Assembly: GCA_044228245.1 (NCBI GenBank)
Contig: JBGAVG010000001.1
Coordinates: 248,001-312,000 of the forward strand
Direction of reading: 5' to 3'
Origin: Methylotenera_A sp044228245
GTDB lineage: Bacteria > Pseudomonadota > Gammaproteobacteria > Burkholderiales > Methylophilaceae
Length of the DNA: 64,000 nt
Below are positions 1-7,070 of this stretch, one piece after another. Positions within the stretch are counted from its first letter, which is position 1, and every line of letters starts with the position of its first letter. The position numbers and the translations under genes are program-made. The notes beneath the pieces are model-generated. The model had not been told where the DNA came from and did not search any database. It saw nothing but the letters and a program-made list of their open reading frames with translations.

Positions 1-166
1 ACAGCACGATAAACAGCATAATTGCGCCTAGAAACGTGCGCAGCGCGGCGAATTGAAAAGGACTGGCATACTGCACAGCCAGCTTCATTACTACCCAGTT
101 GTAGCCCCAAATCAACGTGAGTATAAAAAGCGCAGCAAAGGCTTTCATGACAATATTTTTTTGCAT
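1..166 (-). CDS. EamA/DMT-family transporter, N-terminal fragment
   Basis: The complement reads an open frame from an ATG at 166 (a second ATG lies at 148) to the window edge, 55 codons. It begins with a hydrophobic helix carrying LTLIWGYNWVVMKLAV, then SPFQFAALRTFLGAIMLF. The WG.NW...K pattern followed by a second helix with a conserved Arg is typical of the first two helices of EamA (drug/metabolite transporter) proteins, which are 10-helix inner-membrane permeases. The substrate cannot be told. The gene is cut by the window edge. It is divergent from the CBS-domain gene, with about 90 bp between the start codons. Confidence 0.75.
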   Translation of the reverse strand, partial: MQKNIVMKAFAALFILTLIWGYNWVVMKLAVQYASPFQFAALRTFLGAIMLFIVL

Positions 167-196
167 GGTCCGAACTTCAAAAGTTGATTTAGAATG

Positions 197-224
197 TTGC
201 TATAGTCATTATAAAGTGTATATT
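197..224 (+). promoter_or_regulatory. Predicted sigma-70 promoter for the CBS gene
   Basis: TTGCTA (197-202) and TATATT (219-224) are spaced by 16 bp in an AT-rich gap, about 30 bp before the CBS start codon. The match is to the general sigma-70 consensus only. Confidence 0.4.
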
Positions 225-254
225 TTTTATTAAGCTTAAGGGATGGGGAGAATC

Positions 255-689
255 ATGAAAACATTACAACAAATCTTGAACGAAAAAAAACATAAAGAGC
301 TTATTTCCATTGCTCCCGACCGGCCTGTGTTTGATGCGCTTGTTATTCTCGCCGAATATAAAATTGGCGCTTTGGCCATCATGCAAGGTGACAAATTAGT
401 GGGGATATTTTCGGAGCGCGACTATGCGCGCGAAATTGTGCTGCAAGGCCGTTCATCCAAGACCACGCAAATACACGAAGTCATGTCATCCAAACTGATT
501 ACAGGCAAACCTGATGATTTGGTAGACGCGGCCATGAGTTTAATGAGCGAAAAACGCATTCGCCATTTGCCAATACTGGATGGCGACAAAGTGCTCGGCA
601 TGCTTTCCCTTGGCGATTTGGTCAAGGAAACGATTACCCACCAGCAATATTTAATCAAACAGCTAGAAAACTATATTCGAGGGCAATAG
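255..689 (+). CDS. CBS-domain pair protein
   Basis: A stand-alone protein of 144 residues made of two CBS motifs, roughly residues 15-65 and 75-130, with GIFSERDYARE ending the first and HLPILDGDKVLGMLSLGDLV in the second. Tandem CBS motifs form a Bateman module that usually binds adenosine nucleotides and acts as an energy or ligand sensor; no catalytic domain is attached. The frame opens at 243, but the ATG at 255 is preferred because GGGGAG (245-250) then serves as ribosome-binding site. It is monocistronic, convergent with trhP. The ligand and partner are unknown. The size and the ERDYARE motif fit the small proteobacterial CBS proteins often labelled as inosine-5-monophosphate-dehydrogenase-like, but this is not IMPDH. 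Confidence 0.85.
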   Translation: MKTLQQILNEKKHKELISIAPDRPVFDALVILAEYKIGALAIMQGDKLVGIFSERDYAREIVLQGRSSKTTQIHEVMSSKLITGKPDDLVDAAMSLMSEKRIRHLPILDGDKVLGMLSLGDLVKETITHQQYLIKQLENYIRGQ

Positions 690-703
690 GCTCTGATTTT
701 TTA

Positions 704-2050
704 CTATAGATACTTGGCCACCATCGCATTGCTTAAATCATTTGCGGCGATTGGCAGGCGTACAAAATAACCGCTGCCGGAAGCTTCCTGGATATGCTCG
801 CCTTTTTTGTTGAACATTTCTTCAACAACTAACTCACGATTGCCTGCCGGATGTATCACTTGCAAGCGATCACCCACTGCGAACTTGTTACGCGCTTCGA
901 TATCCGCCAAGCCTTTTTCCGCATCGTAAGCCACCACATCGCCCACATACAGGCTACGGTTAGAGCTTGAATAGCCTTGCTTGTAATTTTGATGCTCTGC
1001 GGTGTGATGACGTTGATAAAAACCATCCGTATATCCGCGGTTGGCGAGATTTTCCAAATCGCTCAGCAGATTCCAGTCAAATGGGCGTCCAGCAAGCGCG
1101 TCATCAATCGCCTGACGATAATTCTGGCACGTGCGCGCCACGTAATAACGGGATTTGGTCCGGCCTTCGATCTTAAGCGAATCCACGCCCATCTTAATGA
1201 GCCGCTCGACGTGCTCAATGGCGCGCAGATCCTTGCTGTTCATGATGTAAGTGCCGTGCTCGTCTTCCATAATCGGCAACAATTCGCCTGGGCGGCCTTT
1301 TTCTTCAATCAGATACACATTATCCGCCAATGGATGACGCGGCAGGCTGCCGCAACCCGATAAGCTGGATTTTTCCATCTCCGCTTTAAAATCAAATTCG
1401 TTCAGACGGATCACGCCAGCCGCATCTTCAGCGGCATCATGCACCTTGTAATCCCAGCGGCAGCTATTGGTACATGTGCCCTGATTGGGATCGCGATGAT
1501 TAAAATAGCCTGAAAGCAAGCAGCGGCCGGAATAGGCAATGCACAAGGCGCCATGCACAAACACTTCCAGCTCCATGTCCGGGCATTGCTGGCGGATTTC
1601 CTCAATTTCATCCAGCGATAATTCACGCGACAGAATCACACGCGTCAGCCCCAAACTTTGCCAGAATTTCACTGTAGCAAAATTGACGGTATTGGCCTGC
1701 ACGGAAAGATGCACCGGCATCTCCGGCCATTTTTCCCGCACCATCATGATCAAGCCCGGGTCGGACATAATCAGCGCATCAGGCTGCATGGCAATCACCG
1801 GTTCCATATCCGCCATGTAAGTTTTCACCTTGGCGTTATGTGGCGAGATATTACTTGCAACGAAAAACTTTTTGCCGCGCGCATGCGCTTCGTTAATACC
1901 GATTTCCAGATTCGCCATCGTGAAATCATTGTTACGCGCGCGCAGGCTATACCGTGGCTGCCCTGCATATACGGCATCCGCTCCATAATCGTATGCGGTC
2001 CGCATACGGTCCAAATCGCCCGCCGGGGCTAAAAGCTCAGGAATCTTCAA
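704..2050 (-). CDS. trhP: Peptidase U32-family tRNA hydroxylation protein TrhP (YegQ)
   Basis: This 448-residue protein begins with PELLAPAGDLDRMRTAYDYG and contains the U32 signature near residues 165-200 (HGALCIAYSGRCLLSGYF), with Cys170, Cys177, Cys193 and Cys197 available as iron-sulfur ligands. E. coli YegQ/TrhP carries out prephenate-dependent hydroxylation of uridine 34 in certain tRNAs, the first step toward cmo5U/mcmo5U. Length and motifs match that branch rather than UbiU/UbiV or RlhA. The start lies 3 bp from the stop of yjbQ, so the two are probably co-transcribed, with yjbQ first. Despite the family name, no protease function is expected. Confidence 0.88.
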   Translation of the reverse strand: MKIPELLAPAGDLDRMRTAYDYGADAVYAGQPRYSLRARNNDFTMANLEIGINEAHARGKKFFVASNISPHNAKVKTYMADMEPVIAMQPDALIMSDPGLIMMVREKWPEMPVHLSVQANTVNFATVKFWQSLGLTRVILSRELSLDEIEEIRQQCPDMELEVFVHGALCIAYSGRCLLSGYFNHRDPNQGTCTNSCRWDYKVHDAAEDAAGVIRLNEFDFKAEMEKSSLSGCGSLPRHPLADNVYLIEEKGRPGELLPIMEDEHGTYIMNSKDLRAIEHVERLIKMGVDSLKIEGRTKSRYYVARTCQNYRQAIDDALAGRPFDWNLLSDLENLANRGYTDGFYQRHHTAEHQNYKQGYSSSNRSLYVGDVVAYDAEKGLADIEARNKFAVGDRLQVIHPAGNRELVVEEMFNKKGEHIQEASGSGYFVRLPIAANDLSNAMVAKYL

Positions 2051-2053
2051 TGA

Positions 2054-2473
2054 CTACTCACCTATAATTTTCACTAAAACGCGTTTCTTTCTACGTCCAT
2101 CAAACTCACCATAAAAAATCTGCTCCCAAGGGCCAAAATCCAGCTGCCCATCGGTAATCGCCACCACTACTTCACGCCCCATCACCTGGCGTTTCATATG
2201 CGCATCAGCGTTATCCTCCCCGGTATCATTATGGCGATAGCTGCTCACCGGCTCATGCGGAGCAAGGCGCTCCAGCCACTGCGTGTAATCGTGGTGCAAA
2301 CCACGCTCGTCGTCATTGATAAACACGCTGGCGGTAATGTGCATGGCGTTCACCAGCACCAGGCCTTCCCGCACGCCACTTTCACGCAAGCACTCGCGCA
2401 CTTGTTCAGTAATGCGGATAAATGCCACGCGGGTTGGCGGATTGAACCAAAGCTCTTTACGGTAACTTTTCAT
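2054..2473 (-). CDS. yjbQ: YjbQ/UPF0047 family protein
   Basis: A 139-residue protein of the YjbQ family (UPF0047, sometimes called secondary thiamine-phosphate synthase because overproduction can replace ThiE weakly). Conserved features are NAMHITASVFINDDE (about residues 43-57), the RHNDTGEDNADAHMKRQVMG stretch with its His residues, and DFGPWEQIFYGEFDG near the end. The family forms trimers with a putative metal site from the conserved histidines; the physiological role is not known. It is the first gene of a likely two-gene unit with trhP. The start is the ATG at 2473. Confidence 0.88.
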   Translation of the reverse strand: MKSYRKELWFNPPTRVAFIRITEQVRECLRESGVREGLVLVNAMHITASVFINDDERGLHHDYTQWLERLAPHEPVSSYRHNDTGEDNADAHMKRQVMGREVVVAITDGQLDFGPWEQIFYGEFDGRRKKRVLVKIIGE

Positions 2474-2500
2474 TTTTTGTCCCCAAAAATTAATAGCGCT

Positions 2501-2529
2501 ATTTTAACACTTAATAATTTTAGTGATAA
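2501..2529 (-). promoter_or_regulatory. Predicted promoter of yjbQ-trhP
   Basis: On the minus strand TTATCA (2529-2524) and TAAAAT (2506-2501) are 17 bp apart. The -10 is followed directly by AGCGC, a discriminator that recurs at other promoters in this window (see findings). Confidence 0.4.
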
Positions 2530-2535
2530 ATCCAA

Positions 2536-2564
2536 TAAAAAAGGCCTCCGATAAGGAGGCCTTT
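2536..2564 (-). terminator. Rho-independent terminator of the SoxYZ-like gene
   Basis: GGCCTCC (2543-2549) pairs with GGAGGCC (2555-2561) over a five-base loop, with AA/TT extending the stem. Read on the minus strand it lies 17 bp after the stop at 2581 and ends in a U-rich run (complement of 2536-2542). Confidence 0.8.
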
Positions 2565-2580
2565 AATTCGCAGCTAGCGC

Positions 2581-3381
2581 TCAGCTTTTTACTTCTACTG
2601 CTTCCGTAAAGCTTTTACCTTCATTATCTGTTGCCACTACCTCTAATTTACCGGGTGCATCCGGCACAAAATTAAATTTGAAATAAGGGTCTTCCGCCGT
2701 GCCTACGCCTACATCAATCGTCATGACAGGCTTGCCGTTATAGGTAAACGCAGCCTTGTTGATGTAAAACGCAGGAATAAAGCCTTGCGATACCAATTCG
2801 CGCTGCAGCCCTGTACGCATGGGGTGTTTGATGTTAAAAGTGGTTGAAGTCGCGCCACCGATTTTTACCGGGTCGTCCACCTTGAATTTGATTTTACCGG
2901 CTGATGCGCGAATCGCCGCCTCATCCGCATCTACCGTACCGCCGCAGCCGCCCGCCGCACGGATTTCACGTGAAGCCAGATACAGCTTGCCATCGGCCGT
3001 TTCGCCCACCAAACGCACAAACGCGTCAGTTTCAAAGCGGATGCGTGTCGACAGTTGGAAGTTGCCGAGCGCCTCGGTTAAATGATACGTGGCCGTGAGC
3101 GGAATCGGGTTTGCATCTACAAACGCATAGAGCTTTTTAATCACCACACCATTTGCAGCCGCATTATCTATGCTATAGGTCACTGGCACCTGCGCGCCGC
3201 TTTCGGCACGGCGCGGCGCATCAATCTTAATAAAATTGGCTTCTGTCATCTCACGTTTAGCAAAAAAAGCCTCTTTCATCACCGGCCACAATTTAGGGTC
3301 TGGCTCTGCAAAAGAAGTTACGCTGGAAGCCAATAGAATTGCGCCCGCCAAGGCAGCTAAAATCATTTTACTCAAACTCAT
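2581..3381 (-). CDS. Fused SoxYZ-like carrier, quinoprotein dehydrogenase-associated type
   Basis: A secreted 266-residue protein with a signal peptide (residues 1-25, cleavage after SVTSFA). A SoxY-like domain covers about 30-155 and ends in GGCGG with Cys146; a SoxZ-like immunoglobulin fold covers about 165-266. In SoxYZ proper, the GGCGG cysteine carries sulfur intermediates in the periplasm and lies on a separate SoxY chain at its C-terminus. Here the motif is internal and SoxZ follows on the same chain. This matches the family named quinoprotein dehydrogenase-associated SoxYZ-like carrier, common in methylotrophs. No sox or dehydrogenase gene lies nearby. The upstream -10 candidate is TAAAAT (3459-3454), followed by AGCGC. 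Confidence 0.85.
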   Translation of the reverse strand: MSLSKMILAALAGAILLASSVTSFAEPDPKLWPVMKEAFFAKREMTEANFIKIDAPRRAESGAQVPVTYSIDNAAANGVVIKKLYAFVDANPIPLTATYHLTEALGNFQLSTRIRFETDAFVRLVGETADGKLYLASREIRAAGGCGGTVDADEAAIRASAGKIKFKVDDPVKIGGATSTTFNIKHPMRTGLQRELVSQGFIPAFYINKAAFTYNGKPVMTIDVGVGTAEDPYFKFNFVPDAPGKLEVVATDNEGKSFTEAVEVKS

Positions 3382-3495
3382 ACATCCTCCAAACCCGCAA
3401 TTTATATAACTGCAACCTTAACGCATTAGCCAGAATTATGACTACAAGGCGCTATTTTAGTTTTATTCAACCGCCTGTATGTGACTCTCGTCACA

Positions 3496-3885
3496 TTACT
3501 CATTTTCCATATGAAAAAACAGCTCAATACCATTGCCGACCGGGTCTTTGAAGTTGATTTGCTTGACATTCAGCACAGGCAAATCACGGATTGTGTAATC
3601 GACGTTGTGCGCTTTTAGGTGCGCTTCCATCGCGGGCATATCGGTACACGTAAACGACACATGGTCAAGCGTCGTGAGCACGTTGGTCAGCGGCTCGCCC
3701 TCACCGCGATACTCAGCCAGATGCAGCACATCGTTATCGCCAATATAAAGCCAGAAGCCGCGACTGGTAAAGCCCTCACGCGGCCCGACCTTTAAGCCGA
3801 CTACATCGCAGTAGAAGTCTTTGAGTTTAAGCATCGTCTCGTAAGGCGTGCGTAGATTTACATGATTGATTTCGGTAACAGGCAT
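3496..3885 (-). CDS. VOC (glyoxalase/dioxygenase) superfamily protein
   Basis: A 129-residue single-module VOC protein: TEINHVNLRTPYETMLKLKDFY opens one beta-alpha-beta unit (the first 20 residues of that stretch start at residue 3), LDHVSFTC the next, and DPVGNGIELFF closes it. His8, the His of LDHVSF and the Glu of GIELFF are in the usual metal-ligand positions, so a metal-dependent lyase, isomerase or dioxygenase activity is possible. The substrate cannot be inferred. It is followed at 3381 by the SoxYZ-like gene on the same strand with about 115 bp between, so co-transcription is uncertain. It is divergent from tdh. Confidence 0.75.
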   Translation of the reverse strand: MPVTEINHVNLRTPYETMLKLKDFYCDVVGLKVGPREGFTSRGFWLYIGDNDVLHLAEYRGEGEPLTNVLTTLDHVSFTCTDMPAMEAHLKAHNVDYTIRDLPVLNVKQINFKDPVGNGIELFFHMENE

Positions 3886-3918
3886 ATGCTTATACTACTT
3901 ACGGGTTCATATTGATTG

Positions 3919-3949
3919 GGTAGGAATCATACCTGATTCCAATTCAGGT
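3919..3949. promoter_or_regulatory. Overlapping inverted repeats upstream of tdh
   Basis: Three short inverted repeats share bases: GGTA/TACC (3919-3922/3930-3933), GGAATC/GATTCC (3923-3928/3935-3940) and ACCTGA/TCAGGT (3931-3936/3944-3949). The last two cannot form together. They lie about 100 bp before the tdh start and 35 bp before the VOC gene start. They may be operators or an attenuator-like switch. Confidence 0.35.
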
Positions 3950-4051
3950 TAACAGTTTGAATAATACGAAACCATGTGAGATACTTTGCCGAGTATTTAA
4001 TCAACAAAAGTGCGTGTGTCGTTAAATCACCATCCCGGAAGGATATACACG

Positions 4052-5086
4052 ATGAAAGCTTTAGTTAAGAAATATGCAGAAGAGGGCTTGTGGCTGGAAG
4101 ACATGCCCGAGCCAGCCGTTGGTAATAATGACGTACTCATTAAAATCAAAAAAACGGCCATATGCGGCACAGATATTCACATTTATAACTGGGATGAATG
4201 GGCACAAAAAACGATTCCCGTGCCGATGATTACCGGCCATGAGTATGTGGGTGAAATTGCCGGATTTGGTTCAAATGTAGACGGGTTAAACATTGGCGAT
4301 ATTGTTTCCGGCGAAGGCCACCTGACTTGCGGACGTTGCCGCAACTGCCTGGGCGGACGCACCCACTTGTGCCCCAACACCATTGGCGTGGGCGTTAATC
4401 GTCATGGCGCTTTTGCAGAATACCTGGTGATTCCCGCCAAAAATGTGTTCAAGCCAAGCCGCCCCATTGATACCGATTTACTCTCATTTTTCGATGCTTA
4501 CGGAAACGCTGTACACACCGCATTGTCGTTCAATATGGTAGGCGAAGACGTGTTGATTACCGGCGCCGGCCCCATTGGCAGCATGGCAGCGCTGGTAGCC
4601 AATCACGCAGGCGCCAGAAACATTGTCATTACAGACATGAATCAGTACCGCCTGGATTTAATCAAAAGTATCCTGCCACGCGTAATCGCGATAAACGTGA
4701 GCAAACAAAGCATTACCAAAGAGTTAATGGATTCTTTAGGAATTTTTGAAGGCTTTGACGTGGGGCTAGAAATGTCAGGTTCGCCCAAAGCCTTTGGCGA
4801 CATGCTAAGCAAAATGATTAATGGCGGCCACATTGCCATGCTGGCAATCATGCCCGCCGGTTCCGGCATCGATTGGGACTTGGTCGTATTTAAAGGCTTA
4901 ACGATTAAAGGCATTTATGGCCGGGAAATTTTTGAAACCTGGTACAAAGGCTCCATGATGGTGCAAAGCGGCTTGCCGTTAGAGAAAATCATCACGCACC
5001 GCTTTCACTATACCGATTTTCAAAAAGGCTTTGATGTGATGCGCTCCGGCAACTCTGGCAAAGTCGTACTTAATTGGGAAGATTAA
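4052..5086 (+). CDS. tdh: L-threonine 3-dehydrogenase
   Basis: A zinc-dependent medium-chain dehydrogenase of 344 residues that oxidises L-threonine to 2-amino-3-ketobutyrate with NAD+. Catalytic residues are Cys38, Thr40 and His43 (CGTDIH) with His63-Glu64 (GHE); structural zinc ligands are Cys93, Cys96, Cys99 and Cys107. All fall at the same numbers as in E. coli Tdh. The nucleotide-binding Gly motif is GAGPIGSMAA near 175. The start at 4052 is chosen over the upstream GTG at 4010 because GGAAGGA (4037-4043) precedes it and the protein then aligns with the family. kbl follows after 3 bp, forming the threonine-to-glycine route. Confidence 0.95.
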   Translation: MKALVKKYAEEGLWLEDMPEPAVGNNDVLIKIKKTAICGTDIHIYNWDEWAQKTIPVPMITGHEYVGEIAGFGSNVDGLNIGDIVSGEGHLTCGRCRNCLGGRTHLCPNTIGVGVNRHGAFAEYLVIPAKNVFKPSRPIDTDLLSFFDAYGNAVHTALSFNMVGEDVLITGAGPIGSMAALVANHAGARNIVITDMNQYRLDLIKSILPRVIAINVSKQSITKELMDSLGIFEGFDVGLEMSGSPKAFGDMLSKMINGGHIAMLAIMPAGSGIDWDLVVFKGLTIKGIYGREIFETWYKGSMMVQSGLPLEKIITHRFHYTDFQKGFDVMRSGNSGKVVLNWED

Positions 5087-5089
5087 AAC

Positions 5090-6286
5090 ATGAGTTTCAA
5101 AGCGGTAAAAAATAGCTTCGTGCAAGATTTAAAAGACATCGAAGCGCAAGGGCTTTATAAAACCGAGCGCATCCTGGCTTCTGACCAAAACAATCGCATC
5201 ACGCTGGCGGATGGCCGTGTTGTCATCAACATGTGCGCCAATAATTATCTTGGGCTGGCAAACAATCCTGAGCTGATTCAGGCTGCGAAAGACGGTTTGG
5301 ACAAATGGGGCTTTGGCCTGGCTTCCGTGCGCTTTATCTGTGGTACCCAATCCATTCATAAGCAGCTCGAGCAAGCGATGAGCAACTTTTTGGGCATGGA
5401 AGATACAATTCTGTATTCCTCCTGCTTTGATGCCAACACCGGTTTGTTTGAAACAATTTTAGGTGAGCAAGACGCCATTATTTCAGATGAGTTGAATCAT
5501 GCCTCCATCATCGACGGCGTGCGGCTTTGCAAGGCCGCGCGTTACCGCTACAAAAATAACGATATGCAAGACCTGAGAGAAAAACTGGTCGAGGCAAAGA
5601 AAAACAATGCGCGCCGCATACTGATTACCACAGACGGCGTATTCTCGATGGATGGCACCATTGCCAAGCTCGACCAGGTGTGCGATTTGGCCGATGAATT
5701 TGATGCCATGGTGCACCACGATGACTCGCATGCCACCGGCTTTATGGGTAAAAATGGCAAGGGTATTCATGAATACTGCGGTGTAATGGATCGTGTAGAC
5801 ATCATTACCACCACCTTTGGTAAAGCGCTGGGCGGCGCATCGGGCGGCTGCACATCTGGCCGCAAAGAGATCATCGATTTATTGCGCCAACGCTCGCGGC
5901 CGTATTTATTCTCTAACTCACTCGCCCCCAGCATTTGCGCCACTACCCTACACGTGCTGGAGATGATTTCCAAATCTACCGCGCTGCGTGACAAGCTGGA
6001 AAGCAATACGCGTTACTTCAGAACGGGCATGCAAGCCGCCGGTTTTGATTTAAAAGAAGGCGACCACCCGATTATCCCGATTATGTTGGGCGATGCCGTG
6101 CTGGCGCAGGAAATGAGCAAAATGCTGCTCACAAAAGGGGTTTATGCTATCGGCTTTTTCTTTCCCGTTGTGCCAAAAGGCAAGGCCAGAATTAGAACGC
6201 AGATTTCTGCCGCGCATACTACCGAGGATTTAGATGCCGCGATTAAAGCGTTTGCGGCGTGTCGGGATGAATTAGTTAAGATTTAG
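5090..6286 (+). CDS. kbl: 2-amino-3-ketobutyrate CoA ligase (glycine C-acetyltransferase)
   Basis: A PLP enzyme of the alpha-oxoamine synthase family, 398 residues, the same length as E. coli Kbl. It splits 2-amino-3-ketobutyrate with CoA into glycine and acetyl-CoA. Lys245 in TTTFGKALGGASGG is the PLP lysine; DDSHATGF (about 211-218) and DELNHAS (133-139) are cofactor contacts. It begins 3 bp after tdh, so the two form an operon and pass the unstable keto acid between them. It is distinguished from BioF, HemA (ALAS) and Spt homologues by the tdh partner. Confidence 0.95.
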   Translation: MSFKAVKNSFVQDLKDIEAQGLYKTERILASDQNNRITLADGRVVINMCANNYLGLANNPELIQAAKDGLDKWGFGLASVRFICGTQSIHKQLEQAMSNFLGMEDTILYSSCFDANTGLFETILGEQDAIISDELNHASIIDGVRLCKAARYRYKNNDMQDLREKLVEAKKNNARRILITTDGVFSMDGTIAKLDQVCDLADEFDAMVHHDDSHATGFMGKNGKGIHEYCGVMDRVDIITTTFGKALGGASGGCTSGRKEIIDLLRQRSRPYLFSNSLAPSICATTLHVLEMISKSTALRDKLESNTRYFRTGMQAAGFDLKEGDHPIIPIMLGDAVLAQEMSKMLLTKGVYAIGFFFPVVPKGKARIRTQISAAHTTEDLDAAIKAFAACRDELVKI

Positions 6287-6308
6287 TGAGCAATTTTTAA
6301 GTATAGCG

Positions 6309-6944
6309 TTATTTTTTCAAATCACGTTTTTCAATTTCGTCTAACTTCTTGGTAGGCAACTGCTTGTAAATACCAGAAACCTTTTGTGGCATAGCAATCA
6401 TATATTCAACAATGATATTAATAAGTTCGAATAGAGAACTTACTGTTTTTGGCGAATCTACATCGATTTGACCGGGATGCACTGCATCATTCCCAGTGAC
6501 TCGAACAATATCTAGAGACTGTTGGACAATTTCTGGAAGTCCTTTTGAAACTAAAGTGGCGATATCATCATTTATATTTTTACCCTTGCCTCCAAGTTGT
6601 TCACATAATAATTGCAAGGCTAAACGTAATAAAGCTGCTGCTGCACGCGGGGACGCCGAGAATATTGAAGACGCTTCATCATATATTTCTCGAACATTTT
6701 GTGGCATCTCAGAATTAGCAATTGGTGCGGTACTAGTAGCTGGATAGAGTAATCTTTCATTTAACCATATCGTATTTTTTGTACAATGTGTGCAATTTCC
6801 AACCCTCAAAGCACCATCGCCATATTGATGGTTAACGTAGTTTGTTGCATCAAGAGAAATGCTCCACCAAGTTTGTTGAGAAATTGCATTGCAATGAGGG
6901 CAGGTAAAAGAACCTTCGTGGACTTTTGGTGCAATATATTTCAT
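6309..6944 (-). CDS. DUF4145 domain protein with zinc ribbon
   Basis: A protein of 211 residues with an N-terminal four-cysteine zinc ribbon (CPHCN about residue 15, CTHCTK about residue 52) and a helical DUF4145 domain (about 85-190), containing ASPRAAAALLRLALQLLCEQ and a conserved NDAVHPG. DUF4145 occurs alone or fused to restriction and other defence proteins, but no function is established for the stand-alone form. The start is the ATG at 6944, with GAGGGTGAG ahead of it; a GTG at 6956 is also open. The gene is more AT-rich than its neighbours, sits alone between kbl and aspS, and its upstream gap is filled by a long palindrome. Acquisition by transfer is plausible. Confidence 0.75.
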   Translation of the reverse strand: MKYIAPKVHEGSFTCPHCNAISQQTWWSISLDATNYVNHQYGDGALRVGNCTHCTKNTIWLNERLLYPATSTAPIANSEMPQNVREIYDEASSIFSASPRAAAALLRLALQLLCEQLGGKGKNINDDIATLVSKGLPEIVQQSLDIVRVTGNDAVHPGQIDVDSPKTVSSLFELINIIVEYMIAMPQKVSGIYKQLPTKKLDEIEKRDLKK

Positions 6945-6967
6945 AGAAACACTCACCCTCTTCTAAT

Positions 6968-7070
6968 TAAAATGCAATTCACGATGCGATAACGCGGCAC
7001 ATCCGCGCAGACAGTACGTTTTTGTACGGCAAGCGGATGTAACAAAGTTAGCGCGAGTGAGTGCATTTTA
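6968..7070. repeat. Long imperfect palindrome, copy 1 (tip GCAGACAGTACG)
   Basis: Nearly the whole gap between the aspS stop and the ribosome-binding site of the DUF4145 gene folds on itself. The outer arms are perfect, TAAAATGCA (6968-6976) with TGCATTTTA (7062-7070, including the aspS stop). TCAC/GTGA and GCG/CGC pair further in. The inner arms ACATCCGC (6999-7006) and GCGGATGT (7033-7040) are also perfect. The tip is GCAGACAGTACG, five Ts, GTACGGCAA (7007-7032). The tip is shared with the copy at 37173. Confidence 0.7.
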
